The notes below the pieces were generated by a model. That model was not told where the DNA came from, made no database searches, and was given only the letters and a program-made list of their open reading frames with translations. The position numbers were made by a program, and so were the translations under genes. Below are positions 19,196 through 28,134 of a stretch of DNA of 64,000 nt, piece after piece; within the stretch, counting starts at the first letter, position 1; every line of letters starts with the position of its first letter. The stretch comes from Massilimicrobiota sp. An134 (GTDB taxonomy: Bacteria > Bacillota_I > Bacilli_A > Erysipelotrichales > Coprobacillaceae): the NCBI RefSeq assembly GCF_002160815.1, contig NZ_NFLH01000009.1, forward strand, positions 1 to 64,000, read 5' to 3'.

Positions 19196-19984
19196 TTATT
19201 CATTAAACATCTTTTCTAATTGTATAGCCACTCCATTTTCCTGAACACTTGGACATATGATTTCTGCTCTTTTTTTAATATCTTCAATAGCATTTCCCAT
19301 CGCAATAGGATGTCCAACTGTTTCAAACATTTCTACATCATTAGGACCATCCCCAAAACAGTAACTATCTTTAATATCAATATTTAATTCATGTAAGACA
19401 TCTAATATACCTGTTGCCTTAGATACTTCATTAGAATAAATTTCTAAGCTATGATGATCTGGATGCAATTCGTAAGAAAAAGATTGAAAACATGAAATCG
19501 CATAATCTAACTCTTCCTGATTTTTTGTCCATGCTTCCATTTTAACTGTTCTTTTTATAATATCTTCTTCATCATATTGATAACATAAATTATGAAAATC
19601 TATATTACAATGAGAATAGAAATCTAATAAACATTGGTTTGACTGATTCAAATAACAAAGTGTTGGTGTCTGCAAAATATATTCAATATTTTTAGACTTT
19701 AAACACTCAGTCAATTCTTTAACCTTTTCTGGATTTAAATATCTTGCTGTTAAATCTTTATTATGATATTTCACATTAGCCCCATTTGCCAGTACATATC
19801 CATCAAACCCTATTTCTTTTACATTTTCAGCAATGAATCCATAAGGTCTACCACTTGCAACAAAACATAAATGTCCTTGCTTTTGAACTGATTTAATTGC
19901 ATTTTTCACTTCATCAGTAATACGTCCTAACTCTGGACAAAACAATGTTCCATCAATATCAAAAAATATAATTTTCCTACTCAT
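19196..19984 (-). CDS. Cof-type HAD-IIB phosphatase
   Basis: This 262-aa member of the HAD phosphatase family has the catalytic FFDIDGTLF near residue 6, motif II VASGRPYGF, and motif III GDGPNDVEMFETVGHPIAMGNA. Such Cof-type enzymes remove phosphate from sugar phosphates and cofactors; the substrate cannot be told. It directly follows the next-described HAD gene (adjacent stop and start), and the two look like a tandem duplication. Confidence 0.9.
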   Translation of the reverse strand: MSRKIIFFDIDGTLFCPELGRITDEVKNAIKSVQKQGHLCFVASGRPYGFIAENVKEIGFDGYVLANGANVKYHNKDLTARYLNPEKVKELTECLKSKNIEYILQTPTLCYLNQSNQCLLDFYSHCNIDFHNLCYQYDEEDIIKRTVKMEAWTKNQEELDYAISCFQSFSYELHPDHHSLEIYSNEVSKATGILDVLHELNIDIKDSYCFGDGPNDVEMFETVGHPIAMGNAIEDIKKRAEIICPSVQENGVAIQLEKMFNE

Positions 19985-20764
19985 TTAATCCACCCATCCA
20001 AAATGCTGACATGCTTTATAAATGCCATCTTTATCAGCATCATCTGTAATATATGTTGCTTTTGCTTTTAATTCATCAATAGCATTTCCCATCGCAATAG
20101 AAGTCCATTCATCACGAAACATACTCAAATCATTCTTCTCATCACCAAAAACAACAACATCCTGATAATCTCCACCAAAATGATCAACAATAGCTTTAAT
20201 TCCTACTGATTTATCTCCTGGTTCAACAAATAAATATTCTTTATGGAAACGACACCAAGGTAATTGCTTTAAAGTTTCTAGTTTTTCTTCTTCTGGAGAA
20301 AAACAAGCCACATAAACTTTATAAATTTGATCATAATTTCTTGGATCCAAGCCTTCTTCAACAACTGTATCCATATAAATATCATGTGTAAAATCATAAA
20401 AGCGATTATCTGGTGCTAAACGTCTTGTTTCATTATCTGGTGATATTGCCCAAATGAATCCTTTTTCTTTACATTCATCAATTAATGCTAGACACTTATC
20501 ATAATCTAAAGGTTTGATTTCAATTAGTTTTTCATTGATAGTGATTCCATTTCCCCCGTCACTCACCATATTTTTAAATCCTAATTCTTTCATATGATTG
20601 ACTGCCATTGCATAACTTCTACCTGTTGCAATAGCAACAAAATGTCCTTTTGCTTCTAATTCTTTAATTGTTTTTTTCGCTGATTCAGGAACATATTGAT
20701 CTCCTGGTGTTCCTACAGCTAAAGTTCCATCAATATCAAAGAAAAAATATTTCTTTTTCCCCAT
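19985..20764 (-). CDS. Cof-type HAD-IIB phosphatase
   Basis: The 259-aa product carries FFFDIDGTLAVG near the start, motif II IATGRSYAMAV and motif III FGDEKNDLSMFRDEWTSIAMGNA. I use ATG 20764 preceded by GAGGTGAT; a longer frame reaches 20782. Together with its downstream neighbour it forms a pair of related phosphatases; the substrates are unknown. Confidence 0.9.
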   Translation of the reverse strand: MGKKKYFFFDIDGTLAVGTPGDQYVPESAKKTIKELEAKGHFVAIATGRSYAMAVNHMKELGFKNMVSDGGNGITINEKLIEIKPLDYDKCLALIDECKEKGFIWAISPDNETRRLAPDNRFYDFTHDIYMDTVVEEGLDPRNYDQIYKVYVACFSPEEEKLETLKQLPWCRFHKEYLFVEPGDKSVGIKAIVDHFGGDYQDVVVFGDEKNDLSMFRDEWTSIAMGNAIDELKAKATYITDDADKDGIYKACQHFGWVD

Positions 20765-20950
20765 CTTTATCACCTCAGTCATCTATTTTAACAAAATCAT
20801 ATAAAAAATCTATTTTTTTACAGATAAAGAAAAAACTATTATTTTCAATATTTTATAGATGATAAAAGATATTTAAACTATTTATAGAATTGGTTTTATA
20901 TTTGAGTCAATATATATATCATAGTATAATTGAAATAGAAAAAGAATAAT

Positions 20951-21421
20951 ATGCCAAGGAAGGATGGTACGAAAAAAGAAGGCAATTCTTTCCATTATAG
21001 ATACAGTAATAAAGGTAAAAATGACATATAAGATTGTATGAAGAAATAATTAAAATTTCTCTATGACTATTGATAATATTATGAATATTCTTATAACAAT
21101 GATCAATGCAGTATATTTCACTCATATTGTAATCATTCAGTTGAAGAATACTTAGAAAAAGATGTATCCATTCATAATATTTAATTATATCATTTCAATG
21201 GAAAACAATTCTATGATTCAAATAAATTGATTGATGATTTTGCTAATACTATGGTGGAAAATAATAATTATTCATATAGAAATAAGTTCTACTATTTTAA
21301 ACTTGATGATTATAACTTATATATAGCTCTTATGAGCTATAGTTCAATGATTAAACTTTCTAAAAAACTTATAAAAAATAGTAGGATAATGGGAATAAAG
21401 CTTGTCGAGGTAAAAATGTAA
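20951..21421 (+). pseudogene. Decayed gene with five in-frame stops
   Basis: From ATG 20951 (MPRKDGTKKEGNSFHYRYSN) one frame runs 157 codons to a TAA at 21419-21421, but is broken by TAA (21029), TAA (21047), TGA-TAA (21071-21076) and one more TAA near 21180. The last part (LIDDFANTMVENNNYSYRNK onward) is open and protein-like. No frameshift is needed, which is unusual for old decay. I do not recognise the family. Base composition is more AT-rich than the flanks, and the next two reading frames appear to belong to the same island. Confidence 0.5.
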
Positions 21422-21422
21422 T

Positions 21423-21980
21423 ATGAAAAAACGTATAATAATAGTTTTAGGTTTTATGAGTCTTTTGATAATTGGATTTTTGTTTTCACAATTATGGGGA
21501 TATAATGACTATAATCCGTATTTCGTGGAGAATTATGATAGCTTTGATTTTATTTATAATAAGGAAAATGAACCTGTTGGTGTTTCATTACAAGATGATA
21601 CAGAGTACATCTATTTTCTAGAGGAAAGAGATTCTAAAGCGTATATAAATGATTATAATAAGAAACAACATGAATATAATTGGAAATATGAAGGATATGA
21701 ATGTGAAGTTGAGCTGATGAGTAGCACTTCATTATGGATATACGGTAAAAAAAGTATATATGTATTTATCAAAACTGATGATTTTTGGATTAGAAGATAT
21801 GTTGACTGTTCAAATATACAGAACAGTTCAGATTTTGAAAATATAAAAAATATTCAAGACATAGTGAATCCGTATATTACAAAAATGATCAACATATATG
21901 AAAAATACCATCAGCAAATTATACAAACTTATCAAAATGGCAGTGAAGAATTAATGCGCAGTAAAGATGAATTAGTCTAA
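21423..21980 (+). CDS. Hypothetical membrane-anchored protein
   Basis: The 185-aa product has one N-terminal membrane helix (about 4-22) and a soluble, tyrosine- and aspartate-rich outer part with no motif I recognise. It starts two bases after the previous decayed frame, and uses TGG for its tryptophans. It is followed by another broken frame. It may be the one intact member of a small, recently acquired or dying island. Confidence 0.55.
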   Translation: MKKRIIIVLGFMSLLIIGFLFSQLWGYNDYNPYFVENYDSFDFIYNKENEPVGVSLQDDTEYIYFLEERDSKAYINDYNKKQHEYNWKYEGYECEVELMSSTSLWIYGKKSIYVFIKTDDFWIRRYVDCSNIQNSSDFENIKNIQDIVNPYITKMINIYEKYHQQIIQTYQNGSEELMRSKDELV

Positions 21981-21998
21981 GATATGGATGGTGGTTTT

Positions 21999-22340
21999 AT
22001 GAAATTTATGAGTCCTAAGATGAATAATTTATGAATTTGTGTTTTAGGTCTTTTAGCACTATTCTAACAAAACGGCGAATATCACTTTTCGTTTATGAAT
22101 GATTCAGTTATGTTGCTAATGATTGTTTTATTTATAGGTTTTGTTTTCTTTCCAAAATCATGATTTCATTGTATTTGGGGATTATTAATGGGATTTGCAG
22201 TCAGTATACCTTTATTATTGGAAGTATTTAATGGAACAAATAATATGATTGCTATTGTGTTTGATTCTATTTTATCATTCTTGATCTTTGGTTATTTTGG
22301 TTTCCTAATTTATAAAAAGTTAAAAATCAAGGTTCAATAA
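21999..22340 (+). pseudogene. Broken small membrane protein gene
   Basis: From ATG 21999 one frame runs 114 codons to TAA 22338 with three internal stops: TGA after MKFMSPKMNNL, TAA after LLALF, and TGA after FVFFPKS. Between them the frame is strongly hydrophobic and protein-like (VMLLMIVLFIGFVFFP, LLMGFAVSIPLLLEVF), with three or four helices. No frameshift is seen. The family is not recognised. Confidence 0.5.
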
Positions 22341-22419
22341 TATTCTATGATTGATTTCATTGATTTTGTCAATGAAGACATTATTAAAAATAACTCAACC
22401 AAATATTTTTAAGTCATAA

Positions 22420-22456
22420 TAAAAATGGGCAATGATCATCATTGTCCATTTTCATA
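22420..22456 (+). terminator. Terminator at the end of the decayed island
   Basis: ATGGGCAATGA pairs with TCATTGTCCAT (one wobble), followed by a T-rich stretch on the plus strand and preceded by A's, so it may serve both strands. Confidence 0.65.
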
Positions 22457-22493
22457 TCATAAGTTTATCATTTTTTATTCTCAAAATTCACAT

Positions 22494-22540
22494 AAAAAAG
22501 CTGTACGCATTCACTTTAAAAAGCTATTTCGTTACAGCCT
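22494..22540 (-). terminator. Terminator after mreB/mbl, copy of a repeated hairpin
   Basis: On the minus strand GGCTGTAACG and the later CGTACAGCT pair at the ends of a ~40-base hairpin, followed by TTTTTT. The text resembles the hairpin at 31980-32036, including the inner CTTTTTAAA, so it may be a repeat family used as a terminator. Confidence 0.7.
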
Positions 22541-22550
22541 CTTTTATTAA

Positions 22551-23540
22551 CTATTGTAAATATTGAGTATTTTCTAACATAACTCCACAACCTTCAGCGA
22601 CACAGTCAAGAGCATTTTCAGCTACAAATACAGGAACTCCTAATCCTTCTTCTAAGAATTTATCTAAGTTATGAAGTAAAGCTCCTCCACCTGTTAAGAA
22701 AATACCTTTATTAACGATATCAGCTGATAATTCTGGTGGTGTTTGTTCAAGAACTTGTTTTGTAGAACGTAAAATTGTCATACAACATTCTTCTAAAGCT
22801 TCTTGAGTTTCTTTAGCATTCAATTGGATTGTATGAGGTAATCCTGTAACTAAATCTCTACCTCTTACATCCATTACTTCTTTTGAATCAGCTTCATAAG
22901 CACTACCAATTGTCATCTTAATTTCTTCTGCTGTACGGTCACCAATTAATAATTTATATTTATCTTTAACATATTTAATTAATTCAGCATCCATTTTATC
23001 TCCAGCAATCTTTAAAGATGTACTTGTAACGATATCACCTAATGAAAGAACTGCAATATCAGTTGTTCCACCACCGATATCTACAACCATGTTTCCTGAT
23101 GGTTTAGAAATATCTAATCCAGCACCAATAGCAGCTACTTTTGGTTCTTCTTCGATATAAACACGTTTAGCTCCACATCTTAATGCAACATCCTGAATAG
23201 CACTCTTTTCAATTGAAGTGATATTTGATGGACAACAAATTAAGATAGTTGGTCTTGAGAAAACTCCTTTTAAGTTAAGTTTATTAATAAAATGAGTTAA
23301 TAATATTTCAGTAATTTGAAAATCTGCGATAACCCCATCTTTTAAAGGACGAATAGCTTGAAATTTACCTGGAGTTTTTCCAAGCATATCTCTGGCTTCT
23401 TCTCCTACTGCGATAGGTTTATTTGTTTCAGTATTGATAGTTACAACAGAAGGCTCATTGACAACAATACCTTCACCTTTGACATAAATAAGAATGTTAG
23501 CTGTTCCTAAGTCAATACCAATTTCCTTTGATAATTTCAT
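22551..23540 (-). CDS. mbl: Actin-like cell-shape protein MreB/Mbl
   Basis: MreB-type proteins form short filaments under the membrane that steer sidewall peptidoglycan synthesis. The 329-aa product has the ATP-binding motifs IGIDLGTANILIYVKGEGIV, VDIGGGTTDIAVLSLG and FLTGGGALLHNLDKFL. It follows spoIID and spoIIQ on the same strand; in Bacillus the gene in that setting is mbl rather than mreB itself, so I lean to mbl. An own promoter in the ~190-base gap after spoIIQ is likely. Confidence 0.92.
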   Translation of the reverse strand: MKLSKEIGIDLGTANILIYVKGEGIVVNEPSVVTINTETNKPIAVGEEARDMLGKTPGKFQAIRPLKDGVIADFQITEILLTHFINKLNLKGVFSRPTILICCPSNITSIEKSAIQDVALRCGAKRVYIEEEPKVAAIGAGLDISKPSGNMVVDIGGGTTDIAVLSLGDIVTSTSLKIAGDKMDAELIKYVKDKYKLLIGDRTAEEIKMTIGSAYEADSKEVMDVRGRDLVTGLPHTIQLNAKETQEALEECCMTILRSTKQVLEQTPPELSADIVNKGIFLTGGGALLHNLDKFLEEGLGVPVFVAENALDCVAEGCGVMLENTQYLQ

Positions 23541-23727
23541 TGAACATTCCTCCTATAAGCATTTCTATTGTATCATTTTTCCTATTAATTACAAGAAAAA
23601 ATTATTTCTATATCAACATAATTTTTATCTTTTTCAAAACACTTTCTTTTCCTCAATGATAATATACCAAATGTATGAAATTTATGTGAATATTTTAAAA
23701 AAATTTAGATTCCTAAGAACCTAAATT

Positions 23728-24363
23728 TTATTTAATCATATCAAGTGTCTGTCCAATAAATTTCTCTGGATTATACAATTGATCTCCTTTTTGAAGAATA
23801 AAATGTAAGTGATTTTTTAAGTCAGCTTCATAAACATTCTCACCACTTTTACCAATCACATCACCTTGTTTGACTTCTTTATTTAATTCTACTGATACTT
23901 CTGATAATGATTCATAAGTTGTAGAAATATTATCACTATTGGTAATAGTGATAACCCAGCCAAGTACAGGATCATTTGTTTTCTTTGTAACAGTACCACT
24001 GATAGCTGCCAACACATCAAATTTTTCATTCTTATTGGCATAGTCAATACCTTGATTAGGACGATAAACATCTTCAAATAATATTAAAGACTGTTCCTGC
24101 TTTGTGGCATCATCATCCTTATCATAATAATATCTCACTATCCCTATACCATCTTTAACCGGTGATTTTAAAGTTTCTACTTTCTTTTCTTCAGTTTTGT
24201 TTTCTTTTGTCTGATTTTCATCCACTTTGACAACAGTTTCATCTTCAAAATTTTGAGTACGTTCATCTAAAATATTTTGAACAATCCCAATTCCACCTAA
24301 AAATAAAGCTAAAGCTAGTGAGATTCCTAATATCTTCTTATAATGAAAAGATCTTTTCTTCAT
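23728..24363 (-). CDS. spoIIQ: SpoIIQ-like M23-family sporulation protein
   Basis: SpoIIQ sits in the forespore membrane and forms a channel with SpoIIIAH during engulfment. The 211-aa product has one N-terminal helix (about 9-27), a charged spacer rich in Lys/Glu and a LytM/M23 domain (about 85-205: QGIDYANKNEKFDVLA, VKQGDVIGKSG, HLHFILQKGD). The second metal motif HLH is kept, but the first (usually HxGxD) reads NQGID, so the catalytic zinc site looks incomplete, as in Bacillus SpoIIQ. It lies 31 bases after spoIID. Confidence 0.85.
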   Translation of the reverse strand: MKKRSFHYKKILGISLALALFLGGIGIVQNILDERTQNFEDETVVKVDENQTKENKTEEKKVETLKSPVKDGIGIVRYYYDKDDDATKQEQSLILFEDVYRPNQGIDYANKNEKFDVLAAISGTVTKKTNDPVLGWVITITNSDNISTTYESLSEVSVELNKEVKQGDVIGKSGENVYEADLKNHLHFILQKGDQLYNPEKFIGQTLDMIK

Positions 24364-24394
24364 GTTTTCACCTCAACTTAAGTATGAACAAAAG

Positions 24395-25297
24395 TTAAGA
24401 GTCTATACTTTCAATTTCAACATTTTGATAATAATGATGTAAAATCTCTTTATAACTTTTCTTTTCTAAAGCCATAGCTTGAGCACCATATTGACTCATA
24501 CCAACACCATGACCATTGCCATGCGTAATAAAAGTATAACCTTTTGATGAAAACTGAATTTGAAAACACGAAGATGGTAGCGATAGTTTTTCTCTGATTT
24601 CTCTACCTGTATATGTTTTTTGATTAATAGTGACTTTGTCAACATAGCCACTTGATGTATGGGATGTGATTTTGATTTGTTCAGGAACAACATTAAATAT
24701 ATTGGCTAATTGCTGTTTGGTAAAAGTCTGACTCCTTGTATTATGAGGATCAATACTTGTATCCCAATGACTATCAACCGATTTAAGATAGGCCACTTCT
24801 CCCGTAAAATAATCTTCACTATTAACAGTTCTGCCATTACTGCTAGAAAAAAACAATGCAGAAATATATTCTCCCTGATATGTCATAACTTCGCCTTTTG
24901 TTTCTTGAATTGCTTCTTCTATTTTCTGTTTATTTTGTGCATATTGTTTTCCCCATTTTTTCTTCATTTCATCATCATCTAAATAAACCTGTGAATTGGT
25001 TGTATTATCAACTTTTAAATTCCTTGATAATACAAAAGTACGACTGGCTACTGCCTGTGCCTTGAGTGCCTCCTTTTCAAAACTGACTGGCATTTCCCCG
25101 GCAATAACTCCTATAAGATATTCTTCTAATGGGATGGATACAACCTGATCAGACATTTGAACTTGTACATTTTTTTCCTTTGTTTTCACTTGATATTTTG
25201 AATGAATCCAAACCATTGCATCCTGATAATGAAAACAACCGATCACTAATAAAATAGAAAATATAAAAAGAAGTTTTACATATATTTTTTTCATCAT
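24395..25297 (-). CDS. spoIID: Stage II sporulation protein D
   Basis: SpoIID is a membrane-bound lytic transglycosylase that helps dissolve septal peptidoglycan during engulfment of the forespore. The 300-aa product has an N-terminal helix (about 7-24), the motif IPLEEYLIGVIAGEMP, ALKAQAVASRTFVL and the catalytic-region ending GHGNGHGVGMSQYGAQAMA. It precedes spoIIQ and follows the DUF1146 gene, the order seen near murA/atpC in bacilli. Confidence 0.93.
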   Translation of the reverse strand: MMKKIYVKLLFIFSILLVIGCFHYQDAMVWIHSKYQVKTKEKNVQVQMSDQVVSIPLEEYLIGVIAGEMPVSFEKEALKAQAVASRTFVLSRNLKVDNTTNSQVYLDDDEMKKKWGKQYAQNKQKIEEAIQETKGEVMTYQGEYISALFFSSSNGRTVNSEDYFTGEVAYLKSVDSHWDTSIDPHNTRSQTFTKQQLANIFNVVPEQIKITSHTSSGYVDKVTINQKTYTGREIREKLSLPSSCFQIQFSSKGYTFITHGNGHGVGMSQYGAQAMALEKKSYKEILHHYYQNVEIESIDS

Positions 25298-25323
25298 TCA
25301 TATATATGTTGAAAACTTCTTAT

Positions 25324-25527
25324 TTAGAATTGAAAACTTAAACTTCCAAAATCCAATATAAAAGATGCAAATAAATAACCTAAAGCTATTGATGTAACAA
25401 TAAAGAAAATATGAAATTCTCTTTCTTTACCTTTTCTGATGTATTGATCAAAGCGAAAACAGCTTAAACCAATCATAGCAAGAGTAATCGAAACAATATA
25501 CACGATAATACTAACAATATGATACAT
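25324..25527 (-). CDS. DUF1146 (YwzB-like) small membrane protein
   Basis: The 67-aa product has two membrane helices (about 5-21 and 43-60) and the conserved middle stretch CFRFDQYIRKGKEREFHIFF typical of DUF1146 proteins of unknown role. In Bacillus the homologue sits by spoIID too, so the position supports the call. A promoter is expected in the short gap shared with the divergent aldo-keto reductase gene. Confidence 0.8.
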   Translation of the reverse strand: MYHIVSIIVYIVSITLAMIGLSCFRFDQYIRKGKEREFHIFFIVTSIALGYLFASFILDFGSLSFQF

Positions 25528-25595
25528 GGAAACACCTCTTTTTCTTTTACATTATAATCATTATTTTATATAATAACAACAGGAGGGACTAATTT

Positions 25596-26516
25596 ATGGA
25601 ATATTTTCAAATATCAAAATCAGATTTAAAGGCTTCTCGTTTAGCTTTAGGTTGTATGCGTATTGCTGATAAAAGCCTAGAACAAGTCGAAGAACTCGTT
25701 CAAACTGCTTTAGATGCAGGTATTAACTTTTTTGATCATGCTGATATTTATGGTGGAGGAAAATCAGAAGAAATTTTTGGTGAAGTTTTAAAAAAGCACC
25801 CTGAATATCGTGAAAAAATGATTATTCAAACAAAATGTGGAATTGTTCCAGGGAAACGCTATGATTTTTCTAAGGAGCATATCTTAACAAGTGTTGAAAA
25901 TTCTTTAAAAAGATTACAAACTGATTATATTGATATTTTATTATTGCATCGTCCTGATGCCTTATGTGATCCAAAAGAAGTTGCTGAAGCTTTTGATGAA
26001 TTATATAAAAGTGGAAAAGTGAAATATTTTGGTGTTTCTAATCATACACCTTTACAAATAGAACTTTTACAAAAATATACTCAACACCCATTAATTATTA
26101 ATCAATTACAGTTATCTATCGTACATTCTGTTATGATTGATTCAGGAATGAATATGAATATGAAAGAATCATGGGCTCAAGATAAAGATGGTGGTGTTTT
26201 AGATTATTGTCGTTTACATGATATCACGATTCAACCTTGGAGTGTTGTACAGGCATCATGGGCAGAAGGATGTTTTATTGATCATCCTAACTATGAAAAA
26301 CTTAATTCTGTCATGGAAAAACTAGCAGATGAATATCATGTGACAAAGAGTGCTATCGCAATTGCATGGTTACTTCGTCATCCAGCTTGTATGCAACCTA
26401 TTATGGGAACAACTTCACCTGTTCATTTAAAAGAAATGGTCCAAGCGTGTGATATTCATTTAACACGTCAACAATGGTACGATCTTTACCTTGCGAGTGA
26501 TAAGCCTCTTCCTTAA
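25596..26516 (+). CDS. Aldo/keto reductase (YdhF-type)
   Basis: This NAD(P)H-dependent oxidoreductase has 306 aa and a TIM-barrel of the aldo/keto reductase family. Signs are GINFFDHADIYGGGKSEEIFG with the catalytic Asp and Tyr, IQTKCGI with Lys, DILLLHRPDAL with His, and the C-terminal cofactor loop PIMGTTSPVHLKEMV. The substrate is unknown. It starts after AGGAGGGACTAATTT and is followed nine bases later by two acetyltransferase genes. Confidence 0.92.
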   Translation: MEYFQISKSDLKASRLALGCMRIADKSLEQVEELVQTALDAGINFFDHADIYGGGKSEEIFGEVLKKHPEYREKMIIQTKCGIVPGKRYDFSKEHILTSVENSLKRLQTDYIDILLLHRPDALCDPKEVAEAFDELYKSGKVKYFGVSNHTPLQIELLQKYTQHPLIINQLQLSIVHSVMIDSGMNMNMKESWAQDKDGGVLDYCRLHDITIQPWSVVQASWAEGCFIDHPNYEKLNSVMEKLADEYHVTKSAIAIAWLLRHPACMQPIMGTTSPVHLKEMVQACDIHLTRQQWYDLYLASDKPLP

Positions 26517-26525
26517 GGAGAGTCT

Positions 26526-27032
26526 ATGATTATTGAATTAAAAACTTTAGATCAAATTGATCCCTGTCAATTAGCATATCATGCTAATGAAAAAAGTATT
26601 GGTACGTATTTAAGAAATACTTTTCCCTATCCATATACATTAGATCATGCTATGTCTTTTATTACTCATTCTTTACAAAATCATGGTCTAGATTTTGGAA
26701 TTGTTGTAGATGGTATTTGTGTAGGTTGTATTGGTGGAACTTTGCATAATGATATTTACGTCCATAATTGTGAATTAGGATATTGGTTAAATCCACTTTA
26801 TGCTCATCGTGGTATCATGCGACAAGCTGTACGTTTATTTTGTCAGCATGTTTTTGAATGTTACCATATTCATAAAATTTATGCTGAAGTCTTTGTAGAA
26901 AATAAAGCATCATGTCGTGTTTTAGAATGGAATCATTTTGAAAAAGAAGGTTACTTATTTGAACATGCCTATAAGAACTTTCAATATCATGATGTCATCA
27001 TTTATAGTTTAAGGAGAACAACATGGAAATAA
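26526..27032 (+). CDS. GNAT acetyltransferase, RimJ/RimL type
   Basis: The 168-aa protein has the layout of RimJ/RimL-like N-acetyltransferases: IGTYLRNTFPYPYTLDHAMSF near the N-terminus, CELGYWLNPLYAHRGIMRQA for the acetyl-CoA loop and VENKASCRVLEWNHFEKEGY near the end. Acceptor unknown. Overlaps the next acetyltransferase gene by ten bases. Confidence 0.88.
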   Translation: MIIELKTLDQIDPCQLAYHANEKSIGTYLRNTFPYPYTLDHAMSFITHSLQNHGLDFGIVVDGICVGCIGGTLHNDIYVHNCELGYWLNPLYAHRGIMRQAVRLFCQHVFECYHIHKIYAEVFVENKASCRVLEWNHFEKEGYLFEHAYKNFQYHDVIIYSLRRTTWK

Positions 27033-27526
27033 GAAAATCTCATCTTGATGATGTACAAAGAATTATGACACTTATTCATCAAGCTCAAAATTATTTTAAA
27101 CAACAAAATATTGATCAATGGCAAGATGGTTACCCTCAATCTTTAGATATTATTGAAGATATTCAAAAGAATAATAGTTATGTTATTGAAGATCATGATA
27201 TTATTGGAACAATGTATTTTGCTATTGAAGACGAGCCAACTTATCAAAAGATTCAGGGACAATGGTTAACTCATCATAAGCCTTATGCTGTTATTCATCG
27301 AATAGTTGTAGATGAAAGTCATAAGGGTCAAAATATAGCTCATCAATTATTAGAATATGCTATTCATGAATGTCAACAAAACCATATTCATAGTATCCGC
27401 ATTGATACCCATGAAGATAATTTATCTATGCAACGTTTTTTACAAAAACATGGTTTTCATCAATGTGGAGAAATTACTCTATTAAGTGGTGACTTGCGTA
27501 TCGGTTTTGAAAAAATATTAGAATAA
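27023..27526 (+). CDS. GNAT acetyltransferase
   Basis: The 167-aa product is a second GNAT enzyme, with the acetyl-CoA-binding stretch IHRIVVDESHKGQNIAHQLL and the final helix-strand region IDTHEDNLSMQRFLQKHGF. The two consecutive enzymes differ in sequence and do not look like a recent duplication. The acceptor is unknown. A hairpin follows its stop. Confidence 0.88.
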   Translation: MEIRKSHLDDVQRIMTLIHQAQNYFKQQNIDQWQDGYPQSLDIIEDIQKNNSYVIEDHDIIGTMYFAIEDEPTYQKIQGQWLTHHKPYAVIHRIVVDESHKGQNIAHQLLEYAIHECQQNHIHSIRIDTHEDNLSMQRFLQKHGFHQCGEITLLSGDLRIGFEKILE

Positions 27527-27532
27527 TTATAG

Positions 27533-27565
27533 ATAACCTTCATACAGTAGAAGTATGGAGGTTAT
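27533..27565 (+). promoter_or_regulatory. Hairpin that encloses the ribosome-binding site of the next gene
   Basis: ATAACCTTCATAC (27533-27545) pairs with GTATGGAGGTTAT (27553-27565) over 13 bases with one wobble and a 7-base loop. The 3' arm holds the GGAGG of the ferritin-like gene, whose ATG starts five bases later. It may be a terminator for the acetyltransferase or a switch that hides the ribosome-binding site. Confidence 0.65.
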
Positions 27566-27568
27566 TTT

Positions 27569-28102
27569 ATGAACTACTTTATCAACAAACCTTATCCAGA
27601 AATGATTGATATAAAGGAAAATCCACAATATGCATCTTTAATGTTATCTAATTTAGCTGGACTCTATTCGGAAATGAATGCTGTTAGTCTTTATTTTTAT
27701 AATCATGTTATTTTAAAAGACGTTTGGCCTGAATTATCTGTAGCAATGGAAAAAATCAGTATTGTTGAAATGCATCATTTAGATATCTTTGCTCATTTAG
27801 CTTATCATTTAGGTGCAGATCCTCGACTTTGGGATTGTCAGCAAGGTTGTCTAGAATACTGGTCACCTGGATATAATGTCTATCCTAGTCATTTAAAATC
27901 TTTATTAGAAAATGCGATTATTCAAGAACAAAATACAATTGCTATATATCAACAACAAATAACCTGTATAAAAGAAAGAACAATCCAAAAGATTTTGCAT
28001 CGTATTATTGAGGATGAAGAATTACACATTCAAATTTTTGAATATTTTTTAAATAAATATTTACAAAATAGTTCCGAAATAGAAAAAGGAAGATTTATAT
28101 AG
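27569..28102 (+). CDS. Ferritin-like diiron protein (rubrerythrin or Mn-catalase related)
   Basis: The 177-aa helical protein has four helices with carboxylate/His metal ligands at ferritin-like spacing: LYSEMNAVSLYFYNH, IVEMHHLDIFAHL, IIQEQNTIAIYQQQ and IIEDEELHIQIFEYF. The two E-x-x-H units are the typical diiron or dimanganese ligand pairs. The group is close to spore-coat CotJC and rubrerythrin domain proteins, so a role in oxidative-stress protection is plausible, but substrate and partner are unclear. The start follows GGAGG inside a hairpin. Confidence 0.78.
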   Translation: MNYFINKPYPEMIDIKENPQYASLMLSNLAGLYSEMNAVSLYFYNHVILKDVWPELSVAMEKISIVEMHHLDIFAHLAYHLGADPRLWDCQQGCLEYWSPGYNVYPSHLKSLLENAIIQEQNTIAIYQQQITCIKERTIQKILHRIIEDEELHIQIFEYFLNKYLQNSSEIEKGRFI

Positions 28103-28134
28103 AAATACGAAATCTATATAAACCTTCCTTTTCT
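28084..28134 (+). terminator. Bidirectional terminator between convergent genes
   Basis: AAGGAAGATTTATATAGA and TCTATATAAACCTTCCTT form a near-perfect 18-bp stem with a short loop, with A's before and T's after. It separates the ferritin-like gene from the convergent yitT-like gene. Confidence 0.85.
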
